The translations under genes were made by a program, and so were the position numbers. From Actomonas aquatica (GTDB lineage: Bacteria; Verrucomicrobiota; Verrucomicrobiia; Opitutales; Opitutaceae): a DNA stretch of 64,000 nucleotides. Numbering within the stretch: the stretch's first letter is position 1; every line of letters starts with the position of its first letter. Of this stretch, positions 24,610 to 34,624 are shown piece after piece. The stretch spans positions 4,584,001 to 4,648,000 of the forward strand of contig NZ_CP139781.1 of assembly GCF_019679435.2 (NCBI RefSeq), written 5' to 3'. The notes below the pieces were generated by a model. That model saw only the letters and a list, made by a program, of their open reading frames with translations, was not told the DNA's origin and searched no databases.

Positions 24610-26457
24610 ATGGCCGCCGATCACAACTACACCGAAGCATCGATCAAAACCCTCTCCGCCCTGGAGCACATCCGGCTCCGCCCGGGCATGTATATTGGTC
24701 GACTCGGTAACGGCGCCCATGCCGAGGACGGCATCTACGTGCTGCTCAAGGAGACGATCGATAACTGCATCGACGAATACACCATGGGTTTCGGCAAACG
24801 CGTGGAGGTGCACCTCGCCGAGCGCACCGTCTGCGTGCGTGACTACGGTCGCGGCATTCCGCTGGGCAAACTCATCGACTGCGTGTCGGTCATCAACACG
24901 GGCGCCAAATACGACTCCAAGACCTTCCAGAAGTCGGTCGGTCTGAACGGCGTCGGCCAAAAGGCGGTCAACGCCCTGGCGCATTCCTACCGCGCCCAGT
25001 CGGTGCGCGAGGGGCAGTGCAAGCTGGTGGAGTTTGAGCGCGGCAAGCTCGTCAAAGAGCACAAGGTGCAGGCCAGCGACGAGCGCAACGGCACCTACAT
25101 CGAGTTCACGCCCGACGAACAGCTCTTCGGCGCCAACTTCGCCTTCCGCCGCGAGTATATCGAGGAGATGCTCTGGAACTACGCCTACCTCAACCGTGGG
25201 CTGACTCTCAATTTTAACGGCAAGAACTACAAGTCGGAGGGCGGTCTGAAGGACCTGCTCACCAAGAAGCTCACCGGCGAAACCCTTTACCCGATCGCCC
25301 ACCTCGAGGCCGAGGACATCGAGATCGCGCTCACTCACGGCGGCCACTACGGCGAGGAGTATTACTCCTTCGTGAATGGCCAGCACACCACCATGGGCGG
25401 CACGCATCTGGCGGCCTTCCGCGAAGGTTTGGTCGGCACCGTGCGCAACTTTTTCGGCAAACAATACGACGCGGCCGACATCCGCCAATCGGTCGTCGCC
25501 GCCGTGTCGGTGCGGGTGCAGGAGCCGGTCTTCGAATCGCAGACCAAAACCAAACTCGGCTCGACCGACATGGGGCCGAAGGGGCCGACCATCCGCTCGT
25601 TCATCACGAGCTTCATGCAGCAGCACCTCGACAACTGGCTGCATCGCAACCCCGAGGCCGCCGAGACGCTGCGCAAGAAGATCGAAGCCAGCGAACGCGA
25701 GCGCAAGGAGTTGAGCGGCATCCGCAACCTCGCCAAGGAGCGCGCCAAGAAGGCCAACCTGCACAACAAGAAGCTGCGCGATTGCCGCGTGCACCTCGAC
25801 GGCAAGGACAAGCGCGCCGAGGAGAGCACGCTGTTCATCGTGGAGGGTGACAGCGCCGCCGGTTCGCTCACCGCCTGTCGCGACGTGCAGACCCAGGCCG
25901 TGTTCGCGTTGAAGGGCAAACCGCTCAACACCTTCGGCCTGACCAAGAAGGTCATCTACGAGAACGAGGAATTTCACCTCCTGCAGAGCGCGCTGAATCT
26001 CGAGGACGGCATCGACGGCCTGCGCTACAACAACGTTGTGATCGCGACCGACGCCGACGTCGACGGTATGCACATTCGCCTGCTGTTGATCTCGTTCTTC
26101 GTGAAGTTCTTCCCCGAGCTCCTGACCAACGGTCACGTCTCGGTGCTGGAGACGCCGCTCTTCCGCGTGCGCAACAAGAAGAAGACGATCTATTGCTACA
26201 GCGAAGCCGAGAAACAGTCAGCGCTGCACCAGCTCGGCAAGGCGGCGGAGATCACGCGCTTTAAAGGCTTGGGCGAAGTGAGCCCGGGCGAGTTTAAGGA
26301 CTTCATCGGCATGGGCATCCGCCTCGAACCGGTGAGCCTGAAGCACGTGACGGATACCGATGACCTGCTCGGCTTCTACATGGGCAAGAACACCCCGCAC
26401 CGGCAGAACTTCATCATCGAAAACCTCCGCGTCGAAAAAGACCTGATCGAGGCGTGA
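24610..26457 (+). CDS. parE: Type IIA topoisomerase ATPase subunit (ParE/GyrB-like)
   Basis: 615 aa. GHKL ATPase: [19 protein letters not shown] (catalytic Glu region), [12 protein letters not shown] and [13 protein letters not shown]. Transducer in the middle (KTKLGS). Toprim: [10 protein letters not shown] (about 409) and DADVDGMHI (about 479), then the C-terminal [18 protein letters not shown]. The length without the GyrB insert points to the ParE type (subunit of topoisomerase IV). No parC/gyrA-like gene is near, so the partner is encoded elsewhere or the subunit is an additional copy. Confidence 0.92.
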   Translation: MAADHNYTEASIKTLSALEHIRLRPGMYIGRLGNGAHAEDGIYVLLKETIDNCIDEYTMGFGKRVEVHLAERTVCVRDYGRGIPLGKLIDCVSVINTGAKYDSKTFQKSVGLNGVGQKAVNALAHSYRAQSVREGQCKLVEFERGKLVKEHKVQASDERNGTYIEFTPDEQLFGANFAFRREYIEEMLWNYAYLNRGLTLNFNGKNYKSEGGLKDLLTKKLTGETLYPIAHLEAEDIEIALTHGGHYGEEYYSFVNGQHTTMGGTHLAAFREGLVGTVRNFFGKQYDAADIRQSVVAAVSVRVQEPVFESQTKTKLGSTDMGPKGPTIRSFITSFMQQHLDNWLHRNPEAAETLRKKIEASERERKELSGIRNLAKERAKKANLHNKKLRDCRVHLDGKDKRAEESTLFIVEGDSAAGSLTACRDVQTQAVFALKGKPLNTFGLTKKVIYENEEFHLLQSALNLEDGIDGLRYNNVVIATDADVDGMHIRLLLISFFVKFFPELLTNGHVSVLETPLFRVRNKKKTIYCYSEAEKQSALHQLGKAAEITRFKGLGEVSPGEFKDFIGMGIRLEPVSLKHVTDTDDLLGFYMGKNTPHRQNFIIENLRVEKDLIEA

Positions 26458-26489
26458 TCACGGTAACCGGTTTCTGAATACGCGGGCGT

Positions 26490-28895
26490 TCAGTTGCCGG
26501 TGGAAGTCGGATCGAGCAGCCGGGCCTTTTCTTCGGCCTGCAGCGGTAGGCTCTCGATCCACTCGCGGGCGGCGGTGGGGTCGTTGCGGCGCCAAAAGCC
26601 GTAGGCATTGCGCAGGGCCAGATCACGTTCGGTCACATTCTGGATCGATAGCAGCAGGGGCGTGACCTCGTTGACGTTGCCGCGAATGGCCGCGCTGGTG
26701 GCCAGCCCCGCGACGGCGCTGTCGCGATAGGGACCAGCCGGCAGATCGTCGGCCCACTGCATGGCTGCCTCGGCGTCGCGGTGCATCCAGTTGCCGGCCA
26801 AGTTCGCGTAGACTGTTGGGGCGTTGTTTTCGAGCGGCATCGAGTCCAGCCAGGTTGCGAGGGCGTCCCCGGACATCACTTGAGCGGCGTTGCTGATAAA
26901 GTTGTTGATGGCGTTGTGGCGCGTCTCCCCTGGAGGCAGGGTGCCGATGAGTTGTTGGGCTTGGGCGGGGTTGCGCTGAGCGAGGTTTACGACGGTGCTG
27001 CCGATGAGGGCACTCCGCGCTTCTCCGTCGGGCATTTGGTTGATGGCCTGCAGGGCAAGTTCGGGTGCAACTCTCGCCAACGCACCGGGGTTGCCTTGGA
27101 CGAGGCCGAGCGTGCGGGGGCTGTTGGGTTCGGCGAGCAGAGCCTGCACGAACCCTGCGGGATCCTGTTGCGCCCATACGCTACCGGCTTGGGCGTAAAA
27201 CTGGTTTTGGGTGTCCGCATCTGTTTGCGCGGCGATCCAGGCGAGGGTGGCGGCGGGGTTTTCCTTCATCCAATTGCCCGCGATTTCGGACCCGATCTGA
27301 CGGCGGAGGCTGAGGTCGGCGATCTGGTCGACCCACTGCGCAGCGGCGACTGGGTCCGCTTGGAGTTTGGCGCGCGCTAAGGTGAAGTAGGCGCTGCGTT
27401 GGGCGTCGCCAGGGCTGATGGCGGACGCGAAGACGTCGGCAAGGTCGTGATCCTGACGCGACAGCTGGAAGACGATCTGCATGAGCGATTTTTCCCGGTC
27501 CTGCGCGGACGGCAGTTGCTGGACGGCGGCGATGGCGGCTTCGGGATCGGTTTGCGCGAGTTGACCGATGATGTTGCCGAGCGCTTCGCTCCTGGTGTTG
27601 GCAAAGGCGGGGTCGTGAACGAGCGCCAGCGCGCGAGCCGGGTCAGTTCGCGCGATCGCGTTGAGCAAATTTTGTAGCGCCGCGTTTTGGCTGCGGCCGG
27701 TGGGTAGCTGCATCGCCAGCGCGAGGGCTTTGTCGGGATCCGATTGAGCCATGTTGCCCAAGCTGCGCGCCGCGGATTCCGAGAGTTGTGCGAGCTCATC
27801 CGGGTTCGCTTCCAAAAAGGCGATGGCTGCGTCCGGTTGGCGGTCCAGCAGGTGCTGAAGCACGGAGCCGATGGCCTCGCGTTGTTTGCTTCCCGGAGGT
27901 TGGCCGCGAGTCCAGGCCAACGCGGCGTCGGGGTCGACCTCCGCCCACGTGTTCAGCACCGATGGCACCACGTTTCCGCCCAGGAAGGCGTTTTCGGTGG
28001 AGAGGCTCCACGCGGCGGAGGCGGCGGCTTGGGGATCGCGCCGGGCCCAGCGGGTGAGCACGGTGCTCGACAGCATGCCGCGCTCGTGGGCGGGTTGTGA
28101 CTGGGCCCAGCTCAACGCTGCCTGCGGATCGGAGCCCGCCCAAATGCGAGCGAGGTTGTTTAAAGTCGACGCGCGACTGCGGCCGTCCAGGCGGCTGGTA
28201 ATCTCGGCGATGGCCTTTTGCGGATCGCCGCGCATCCAGGCCGAGAATAGCGAGAACGTATCGAGGCCGCCCCGTTCGAGCAGACCGGATTCGGCGAGGT
28301 AGCCGAAGATGAGTTCCGGGGACAGATCGTCGACTTGGGTGGCCATCGCTCGGATGCCTTCGTCGCGGCGCTCGCCGGGTGGCTCGGAACGCACCCATTG
28401 TTCGAGGTCCGTCACGTTGGCGAACGACCAGCCGCGAAACACACTGCGGTAGGCGTCGTCGCGGGTGCGCACGAACTCGATGCCGCCGGCGTGGGCGAGG
28501 GCGGCGCGCGGGTCGATCTGCGCCCATTGTTCGTAAAGGGCGCGGCGAAGCTGGCCACGCGAGTCCGACGGCTCCGCCCGCACAATGAAATCGGTGAGGG
28601 TGCGCAGTTGCGCGCTGTTCAGCGCACTGAACCGCTGTTGCCAGTTGAGGTTGAGATTCCAGTAACCACGGGAGCAGGCGGCGCGCACCTCTGCGAAAAG
28701 CGTCGCGAAATCTTCGTCGGTGGTCGCACTCGGAGTGGGGGAGGAATCGAGGGATTCCACGGCGGTTCTGACGATCGGGGCGGCGGGTTCAGCGGCTGGA
28801 GTGGCGGCGCCGTTTTGGCGGCCGAGCCAGTAGGCGGCGAGGGTGACGGTGACGGCGGCGAAGACCGCAAGCAGTTGGGACGGACGGAGGGACAT
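26490..28895 (-). CDS. Large exported/membrane-anchored DPxAA-repeat protein
   Basis: 801 aa. An N-terminal transmembrane or signal segment (LLAVFAAVTVTLAAYWLG) is followed by about 20 copies of a 33-36-residue helical repeat with core WAxxDPxAALxWAxxLP (WAQIDPRAALAHA, WARRDPQAAASAA, WAEVDPDAALAWTRGQP, WAQQDPAGFVQALL, WRRNDPTAAREWIESLP). It builds an alpha-solenoid in the periplasm. Proteins of this style are common in Verrucomicrobia and have no known function; protein binding is likely. ATG 28895 chosen; a longer frame to 29057 would run into the divergent gene. Confidence 0.75.
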   Translation of the reverse strand: MSLRPSQLLAVFAAVTVTLAAYWLGRQNGAATPAAEPAAPIVRTAVESLDSSPTPSATTDEDFATLFAEVRAACSRGYWNLNLNWQQRFSALNSAQLRTLTDFIVRAEPSDSRGQLRRALYEQWAQIDPRAALAHAGGIEFVRTRDDAYRSVFRGWSFANVTDLEQWVRSEPPGERRDEGIRAMATQVDDLSPELIFGYLAESGLLERGGLDTFSLFSAWMRGDPQKAIAEITSRLDGRSRASTLNNLARIWAGSDPQAALSWAQSQPAHERGMLSSTVLTRWARRDPQAAASAAWSLSTENAFLGGNVVPSVLNTWAEVDPDAALAWTRGQPPGSKQREAIGSVLQHLLDRQPDAAIAFLEANPDELAQLSESAARSLGNMAQSDPDKALALAMQLPTGRSQNAALQNLLNAIARTDPARALALVHDPAFANTRSEALGNIIGQLAQTDPEAAIAAVQQLPSAQDREKSLMQIVFQLSRQDHDLADVFASAISPGDAQRSAYFTLARAKLQADPVAAAQWVDQIADLSLRRQIGSEIAGNWMKENPAATLAWIAAQTDADTQNQFYAQAGSVWAQQDPAGFVQALLAEPNSPRTLGLVQGNPGALARVAPELALQAINQMPDGEARSALIGSTVVNLAQRNPAQAQQLIGTLPPGETRHNAINNFISNAAQVMSGDALATWLDSMPLENNAPTVYANLAGNWMHRDAEAAMQWADDLPAGPYRDSAVAGLATSAAIRGNVNEVTPLLLSIQNVTERDLALRNAYGFWRRNDPTAAREWIESLPLQAEEKARLLDPTSTGN

Positions 28896-29055
28896 ACGCG
28901 GAGGAGATGAACCTGAATGCCACCCGGCCAGTGGTGCGGATCCAGCGCCGGGCAGCGTGTGGGTTTGGTCGCTTGATGCAATCTCTACGCACCTATGCGT
29001 ATCCCGGTGAAGAACCGGTCCCGCTAGGATTGTGACGAAACTCTGACTCCTACCC

Positions 29056-30846
29056 ATGCCTACTCACTCACTTGTTATCCCTCGTTTCGGTCGCGCGCTC
29101 TTGGTCGCGGCCGCGGCGTTCTCCTTGGTCTCGGCCCCGCTGCACGCAGCCGAAAAACTCTGGACCGCCAAACTCAAAGAAAAGGTCACTTGGAACGCGC
29201 TCACGGATCTGGGCACGCTGCTCATCGGCACCAATGGCGCGGTGCAGTCTTTCGACCCCGACACGGGCGAACTGCTCTGGACGCGCGACGACCTCGACAA
29301 AACCAGCGAGTTCAACGTGCGCGAAGTGCACGGCGCGCCCTACCTGCTGTGCAACCATTCCAAGGGCCTCGGCGGCACCAAGGTGAAGCTCATGGCCATC
29401 GACTACCTCTCCGGTGAAACCGTCTGGGAAACCGATGAGATCATGGGCCAATACCTCGCCACCTACTCGATCCCGTCCCACCAGATGGCGATCTTTGCCC
29501 TCAACAGCTGGGAAGGCTCCAAGGACGAGCAAGGCATGATCTTCCGCGCGGTCGACGTGCTCACCGGCGAGGTGAAGTGGCAGACCCGCTACGGCAAAGC
29601 CAATGAGGTGCGCCTCCACATCGCCGACAACACCGGGAAGTTCGCGCCGCGTCAGGACCTGTCCGGCTACCACGATCCGCTCGTCGACGGCGACATGGCT
29701 TACCTCGGTTTCCGTGGCGTCGACGCCCTCAACCTCACCACCGGCGAGATCGTCTGGACACAGGAATTTAAGCCCGGTCACAAGGACTTCAAACGCACCT
29801 ACGCGCCGCTGCGCATCGACGGCGATCGCATCTACGCCGCCGGTGGTGGTTCGGTGCTCGCGCTCAACAAAGCCGACGGTTCCGTCCTCTGGAAGAGCGA
29901 CCGCATCTCCAGCTACGCCGGTCTCTTTAAGTCCCGCGACAACGCCATCGTTTCCCAGGTCGAGCCGATCAACGGCAAGGTCTTCATCCGCTTCGGCGGC
30001 AACTTCTCCAACGGCCAATCGGTCTTGCTGCGGGAGCCCCTCGGCGTAGCCGCCTTTGATGCGAACACCGGCGACGAACTCTTCAAATTCGCCAAGCCCA
30101 AGGAAGGCATCACCAACCTCATGATTATCCCCGAGCACAACACCGTGCTCTTCGCCGACGCCAAAAAACTCTACGGTCTCAACATCGAGGGTGCGGCGGT
30201 GACGGAGAAGTTTGAGGTCGAGATCGAGTTCAAGCGCAAGATGGGGGGCGGTGACGTTGCCAAGATCGGCCTCGGCGCGCTGGGCGGTCTCTCCGGCCTC
30301 GCCAAGGGCGCGATGTCTTCGAGCAAGAGCCGCCTCGACGTGCCGGTCGCGATCGTGCGCCGCGATGGTCACATCGTGGTGATGGGCAAGCAGCACCTCA
30401 TGGCTTTTGATCCGGTGGCGCAGGACATCAAGTGGTCCACTTACTACGCCGCGCCGGGCAACGTGTTGGGCGACTCGCTCATGTTTGCGGTCACCGCGCT
30501 CGCCGCCACCGCCGGCAACGCCCAGGTCGCGCAGGCCCCGTCGTATTCGTCCAGTCAATACCGCAGCGGCGTGGGCAACATCCATGGCGCGCTCGACCGC
30601 TACAACGCCCGCGCCGGCAAACGCAACGCGGCCACCCAGTCCAGCGGCGGTTACTCCTACGTGCTCACCAACGTCGAGGAAGGCCGCAAGAAGGGCATCG
30701 GCCTGATGGGTATCTCGCTCGAAAACGGCGAAGGCGAGAAGCAGCTCCTGCTCAAGGACAAGAAGCCGGAATACCTCGTCGACGAAGCGCTCGACCGCCT
30801 CTTCCACATCGAGAAGGGCAAAACGATCATCGCCTACGGCCTGTAA
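29056..30846 (+). CDS. Exported PQQ-like (BamB-type) beta-propeller protein
   Basis: 596 aa. Signal peptide to about residue 32 (ALLVAAAAFSLVSAPLHAAE). Propeller repeats have the usual blade signature (VQSFDPDTGELLWT, LMAIDYLSGETVWET, FRAVDVLTGEVKWQT, VDALNLTTGEIVWTQ, VLALNKADGSVLWKS, LMAFDPVAQDIKWST). Residues 395-425 are a Gly-rich insertion (MGGGDVAKIGLGALGGLSG). No catalytic dehydrogenase residues recognised, so it is more likely a scaffold like BamB than an alcohol dehydrogenase. Followed by a hairpin terminator. Confidence 0.8.
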   Translation: MPTHSLVIPRFGRALLVAAAAFSLVSAPLHAAEKLWTAKLKEKVTWNALTDLGTLLIGTNGAVQSFDPDTGELLWTRDDLDKTSEFNVREVHGAPYLLCNHSKGLGGTKVKLMAIDYLSGETVWETDEIMGQYLATYSIPSHQMAIFALNSWEGSKDEQGMIFRAVDVLTGEVKWQTRYGKANEVRLHIADNTGKFAPRQDLSGYHDPLVDGDMAYLGFRGVDALNLTTGEIVWTQEFKPGHKDFKRTYAPLRIDGDRIYAAGGGSVLALNKADGSVLWKSDRISSYAGLFKSRDNAIVSQVEPINGKVFIRFGGNFSNGQSVLLREPLGVAAFDANTGDELFKFAKPKEGITNLMIIPEHNTVLFADAKKLYGLNIEGAAVTEKFEVEIEFKRKMGGGDVAKIGLGALGGLSGLAKGAMSSSKSRLDVPVAIVRRDGHIVVMGKQHLMAFDPVAQDIKWSTYYAAPGNVLGDSLMFAVTALAATAGNAQVAQAPSYSSSQYRSGVGNIHGALDRYNARAGKRNAATQSSGGYSYVLTNVEEGRKKGIGLMGISLENGEGEKQLLLKDKKPEYLVDEALDRLFHIEKGKTIIAYGL

Positions 30847-30906
30847 GCCAGGTCCCGGCTCCGCCCCGCTCGCACTTTCCTAACTCACTGAGGAACGGGC
30901 GCTAAC

Positions 30907-30940
30907 AGCCCAATGTTCGTAATACGAACATTGGGCTTTG
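30907..30940 (+). terminator. Hairpin terminator (31-bp perfect palindrome)
   Basis: AGCCCAATGTTCGTA (30907-30921) and TACGAACATTGGGCT (30923-30937) are perfect reverse complements around one base, followed by TTG. The AGCCC...GGGCTTT form is that of a terminator for the propeller gene, though the T run is short. Confidence 0.6.
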
Positions 30941-31056
30941 TCGTTTGGCGGGCGAGCGGAGGAGGCGGGCGGGGGGCTGGGGAGAGGGTGGTGGGGGCTA
31001 CGATCGGGGTTGCGGACCGGCGGCTTTGCCCAATGTTGCGCGGTCACATCACCGTC

Positions 31057-33189
31057 ATGAGCCAAGGTCCGCAGTCCAACAAAGTCTACTCGCACGAGCC
31101 CGTCTGGGACCCGGGGCGCTGGCTGCCGACCACGCGCGAAGAGGTCGAGGCGCGGGGCTGGGACTACATCGATGTGATCATCGTGTCGGGCGACGCCTAT
31201 GTTGACCACCCGGCTTTCGGCACCGCGGTGATCGGTCGCATGCTCGAGGCGGAGGGTTTGCGCGTGGCGATCATTTCGCAGCCGAACTGGCGCGACGATC
31301 TGCGCGATTTCAAAAAACTCGGCGCCCCGCGCATGTTCTTCGGCGTGACGGCTGGGTGCATGGACTCGATGGTCAATCGCTACACCGCGGCGAAGAAGCT
31401 GCGCAGCGAGGACGCCTACACGCCGGGCGGCGAGCACGGCTTCCGCCCCGACTACGCGACGGTCACCTACTCGCGCATCCTGAAGGACCTGTATCCGGAC
31501 GTGCCGGTGATGATCGGTGGCATCGAGGCCAGCCTGCGCCGCGTGACGCATTTTGATTATTGGTCGGAGGAGCTGAAGCCCAGCATCCTGGCCGACAGCG
31601 GCGCCGATCTGCTGGTTTACGGCATGGGCGAAATGCCGCTCAAAGAGACCGTGCGCCTGCTCAAGCGCGGCGTGCCGTTCTCCTCGCTCGGCACGATTCC
31701 GCAGACGGCCGTGTTGCTGCCGCCGGGCGAGGCGCCGCCCAAGAACAAGAATTGGGACGACTTCGAACTGCACAGCCACGAGGCCTGCCTCGAAGACCGC
31801 GAGCGTTACGCCAAAAACTTTAAGGACATCGAAACCGAGTCCAACCGCGTGAAGGCGCGCCGCCTGTTTCAACAGATCGGCGACCGCACCCTGGTGGTGA
31901 ATCCGCCGTTCCCGACGATGAACGAGGAGCAGATCGATCGCGCCTTCGATCTGCCTTACACGCGCCTGCCGCATCCCAAATATCGCAAGCGTGGACCGAT
32001 CCCGGCCTACGAGATGATCAAGCACTCGATCAACATGCACCGTGGGTGTTTTGGCGGGTGCAGCTTCTGCACGATCTCGGCGCACCAAGGGAAGTTCGTC
32101 GCGTCGCGTTCGAAGGAATCGATTTTGAAAGAGGTCGAGTCGATCAAGCAGATGCCCGATTTTCGCGGCACGATCAGCGACCTCGGGGGCCCGTCGGGCA
32201 ACATGTATAAGATGAAGGGCAAGCAGCAGTGGATCTGCGACGAGTGCGTGCGTCCCAGCTGCATCTGGCCCGATGTTTGCCGCAACCTCGACACCGATCA
32301 CACGCCCTTGCTCGAGATCTACGAAGCGGTGCGTGAAACCGAAGGCGTGAACCACGCTTACGTGGCCAGCGGCATCCGTTACGATCTCTTCCTGCATGAC
32401 AAGGGCACCACGCCGGAGGTGAAGGCGAGCCACGAGAAATACATCGAGGAACTCGCCGCCCACCACGTGCCGGGTCGCATCAAAGTCGCGCCCGAACACA
32501 CCAGCGATCACGTGCTGCGCGTCATGCGCAAACCGAGCTTCAACCTCTTCTACAAGTTTAAGGAGAAGTTCGAGAAAGCCGGCGAGAAGGCGGGCAAAAA
32601 GAAACAGCCGGTCATCCCGTATTTCATCAGTTCCCACCCTGGCTCACGGCCGGAGGACATGGCCGAGCTCGCGCTCAAAACCAAGGACCTCGGGTTCCGG
32701 CTCGAGCAGGTGCAGGACTTCACGCCGACGCCGATGACGGTCGCGACGGAGATCTACGCCACGGGCATGCACCCCTATAACGGCGAGGAGCTGAGCGTCG
32801 CGCGTTCGCCCGAGGACAAGCAGACGCAGCGCAGCTTCTTCTTCTGGTATAAGCCGGAGATGAAAAAGGCGCTGCGCAGCTCGATGAAGCGCCTCGGTCT
32901 GGATGGCCTGGCCAAGCGACTCCTCGACGACAAACAGGTCACCGAAGACGTTACGCCGCCGCCGCACATCGCCCCGTGCGGCATGAAGGTCCCGGCCTCC
33001 GCCAAGGCAACGGCGGGCAAAGGCCCGCAGACCGGAGCACGTTTGGCGGCCGCGACGAAAGGCGCGAAGCGTCCGGTTGATCCGAAGCGCAAAGCCAAGC
33101 CGACCGAAAAGCCCGAAGCGAAGGGCAAGGCGGCGTCCAAGCCGGCGCCCAAACCGAAAGCCTTCCAGAAGTTCTTCAAGAAGCGGTGA
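31057..33189 (+). CDS. ygiQ: YgiQ-family radical SAM protein
   Basis: 710 aa. Radical-SAM cluster motif HRGCFGGCSFCTISAHQG (Cys331, Cys335, Cys338). Upstream are the YgiQ N-terminal domain (WDYIDVIIVSGDAYVDHPAFG) and downstream VAPEHTSDHVLRVMRKPS and DFTPTPMTVATEIYATGMHP. A Cys-rich segment (CDECVRPSCIWPDVC) may hold a second cluster. The C-terminal 80 residues are Lys/Ala-rich and disordered. Reaction unknown; the family is widespread. ATG 31057 (MSQGPQSNK) preferred; 31033 is possible. Confidence 0.9.
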   Translation: MSQGPQSNKVYSHEPVWDPGRWLPTTREEVEARGWDYIDVIIVSGDAYVDHPAFGTAVIGRMLEAEGLRVAIISQPNWRDDLRDFKKLGAPRMFFGVTAGCMDSMVNRYTAAKKLRSEDAYTPGGEHGFRPDYATVTYSRILKDLYPDVPVMIGGIEASLRRVTHFDYWSEELKPSILADSGADLLVYGMGEMPLKETVRLLKRGVPFSSLGTIPQTAVLLPPGEAPPKNKNWDDFELHSHEACLEDRERYAKNFKDIETESNRVKARRLFQQIGDRTLVVNPPFPTMNEEQIDRAFDLPYTRLPHPKYRKRGPIPAYEMIKHSINMHRGCFGGCSFCTISAHQGKFVASRSKESILKEVESIKQMPDFRGTISDLGGPSGNMYKMKGKQQWICDECVRPSCIWPDVCRNLDTDHTPLLEIYEAVRETEGVNHAYVASGIRYDLFLHDKGTTPEVKASHEKYIEELAAHHVPGRIKVAPEHTSDHVLRVMRKPSFNLFYKFKEKFEKAGEKAGKKKQPVIPYFISSHPGSRPEDMAELALKTKDLGFRLEQVQDFTPTPMTVATEIYATGMHPYNGEELSVARSPEDKQTQRSFFFWYKPEMKKALRSSMKRLGLDGLAKRLLDDKQVTEDVTPPPHIAPCGMKVPASAKATAGKGPQTGARLAAATKGAKRPVDPKRKAKPTEKPEAKGKAASKPAPKPKAFQKFFKKR

Positions 33190-33210
33190 GGCTGTGTGTT
33201 TTGGCCCACG

Positions 33211-33557
33211 GACCACACGGAAAGACACGGCGGCGGAGGGGCAACGTTAGCGCGAGCGAGCTCGCGGCCTACATTGTGGGGATGGACGCCGGAGTGTAGG
33301 CTGCGAGCTTGCTCGCGCTGCGTTGCCTCTCAGAGCGCCAGCCGGTGAGTTCCATGTAGGCGCGGCCGAGGCGGTTGTCGTTGGAATGGCTCGCGGACTG
33401 CACGGAAGGACACGGAGGCGGAGGGGCAGGGTTAGCGCGAGCGAGCTCGCGGCCTACATTGTGGGAGCGAACGCGGGGTGTAAGCTGCGTTGCGGCTCAG
33501 AACTCCAGGGCTTCGGTGTAGCCGGTGAGTTCCATGTAGGCGCGGCCGAGGCGGTTG
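33211..33557. repeat. 180-bp imperfect tandem duplication carrying a palindromic element and the 3' end of the lipocalin gene
   Basis: The 38 bp at 33340-33377 recur identically at 33520-33557 (exactly 180 bp apart), where they are the last codons of the gene at 33497-34624. The flanking gac(ca/tg)cacggaaRgacacgg and the palindromic element (33236-33328, and a shortened copy at 33421-33500) are duplicated with it. The left copy therefore holds a dead 3' gene fragment (NRLGRAYMELTG in frame). The stretch between YgiQ and the lipocalin gene contains nothing else recognisable. Confidence 0.75.
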
Positions 33558-34624
33558 CCGGCGGGGTCGTAGATGAGGCAGGCGCCTTCCCAGTAGGCGA
33601 TGCCACCGAGGGTGCCGGGGAGCTCCTGGTCGTCCACTCGCGGGGTGACGATGAGCGTGGTGGCCTCTCCGGTGGCCGGGTCGTTGGTGGTGATTTCCAC
33701 CTTCGCCGGATACGTCGCGCCGGTGTGGGGGCTGGTCCAGGTGGTGAGCACCTTCCAAGTAAACGGCGCCTTGGTGAGGGTGCCGTCTTTCGCGATCCAA
33801 GTGAGCTTGGAGGCCGGGTCGGAGCGACCGTCGGCGAGGCGCAGGCGGTAGAGCATCAGCTCGCGCGCATCCGAAAATTGGATACTCACCCAATCCCAAC
33901 CGACCTGACCGCGACCGAGTTGGCTGCTGCTGATTTCGTGGTCCATCCACGCCGAGCCGGTCACCGCCAAGGTTTGCCCCTGCAGGGTGAGGTCGCCGGT
34001 GGCGTCGAGGCGGGTGTAGGTGAGGTAGTAACTCGCCGCCGAGGGTTCGGCGCCTTTGCGCGAGAGGCTGTTTTCGCCGAAGACCACGAGCGGTTTGGCG
34101 GCGGCGAGGCGGAGGGTGAAGCTGACCTCGGCACCGACGCCGCCGTGCAATTCCATGACATCGGGGGTGGTCATGCGCAGCGACCAGTTGCCCTGAAACA
34201 CGTCGAGGCGGTCGGTGGCTGCTCCGGCGTCCCAGCCGGCGCGGTGCAGTTTTTCCTGATGGCGGAACTCGCCGGTTTTCAGGTCGATCACCGCCATGTG
34301 CGCGAGGTGGAGCTGATCCATGCCGAAGGCGGTATCGGGTTCGTCGAAACGCTGGGCAGGCGGGGCGCCGGCGGAGCGGAAGAAGGTGGCTTGGAAGCCG
34401 AAGCGATCGGTGCCGTCGACCTGCAGGTGGCCGGTGAGATACCACCACTCGATGCGGAAGTCGGGATGAGAGCCGTGGTCGCGCGGGAAGCTGAAGGTAT
34501 GGCCCGGTTGGGGCAGGGCGTAACCTTCCGGCGTGGTGGCGGGAAAGGGATCAGGCAGCGGCGGCAACTGGCCGTAGCTGAGCGTGATCGTGCAGAGAAA
34601 GATCAGAAGTCGGCGCATGCTCAT
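33497..34624 (-). CDS. AttH/CrtC-like lipocalin-domain protein of an ABC export cassette
   Basis: 375 aa. Signal peptide at residues 1-18 (LLIFLCTITLSYG). AttH features: FPRDHGSHPDFRIEWWYLTGHL, FGFQATFFR, FGMDQLHLAHMAVIDL, GENSLSRKG, YYLTYTRLDATG, VTGSAWMDHEISSSQLG. The family includes the carotenoid 1,2-hydratase fold and the AttH partner of AttEFG-type transporters; the role in transport is unproven. The start overlaps the permease stop (ATGA), so translation is coupled. Its 3' end has been duplicated downstream. Confidence 0.85.
   Translation of the reverse strand: MSMRRLLIFLCTITLSYGQLPPLPDPFPATTPEGYALPQPGHTFSFPRDHGSHPDFRIEWWYLTGHLQVDGTDRFGFQATFFRSAGAPPAQRFDEPDTAFGMDQLHLAHMAVIDLKTGEFRHQEKLHRAGWDAGAATDRLDVFQGNWSLRMTTPDVMELHGGVGAEVSFTLRLAAAKPLVVFGENSLSRKGAEPSAASYYLTYTRLDATGDLTLQGQTLAVTGSAWMDHEISSSQLGRGQVGWDWVSIQFSDARELMLYRLRLADGRSDPASKLTWIAKDGTLTKAPFTWKVLTTWTSPHTGATYPAKVEITTNDPATGEATTLIVTPRVDDQELPGTLGGIAYWEGACLIYDPAGNRLGRAYMELTGYTEALEF

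Noticed and set aside
30907..30937. 31-bp palindrome considered as an operator for ygiQ
   Set aside because: The AGCCC...GGGCTTT form and its place behind the propeller gene fit a terminator better; no similar palindrome precedes other genes.
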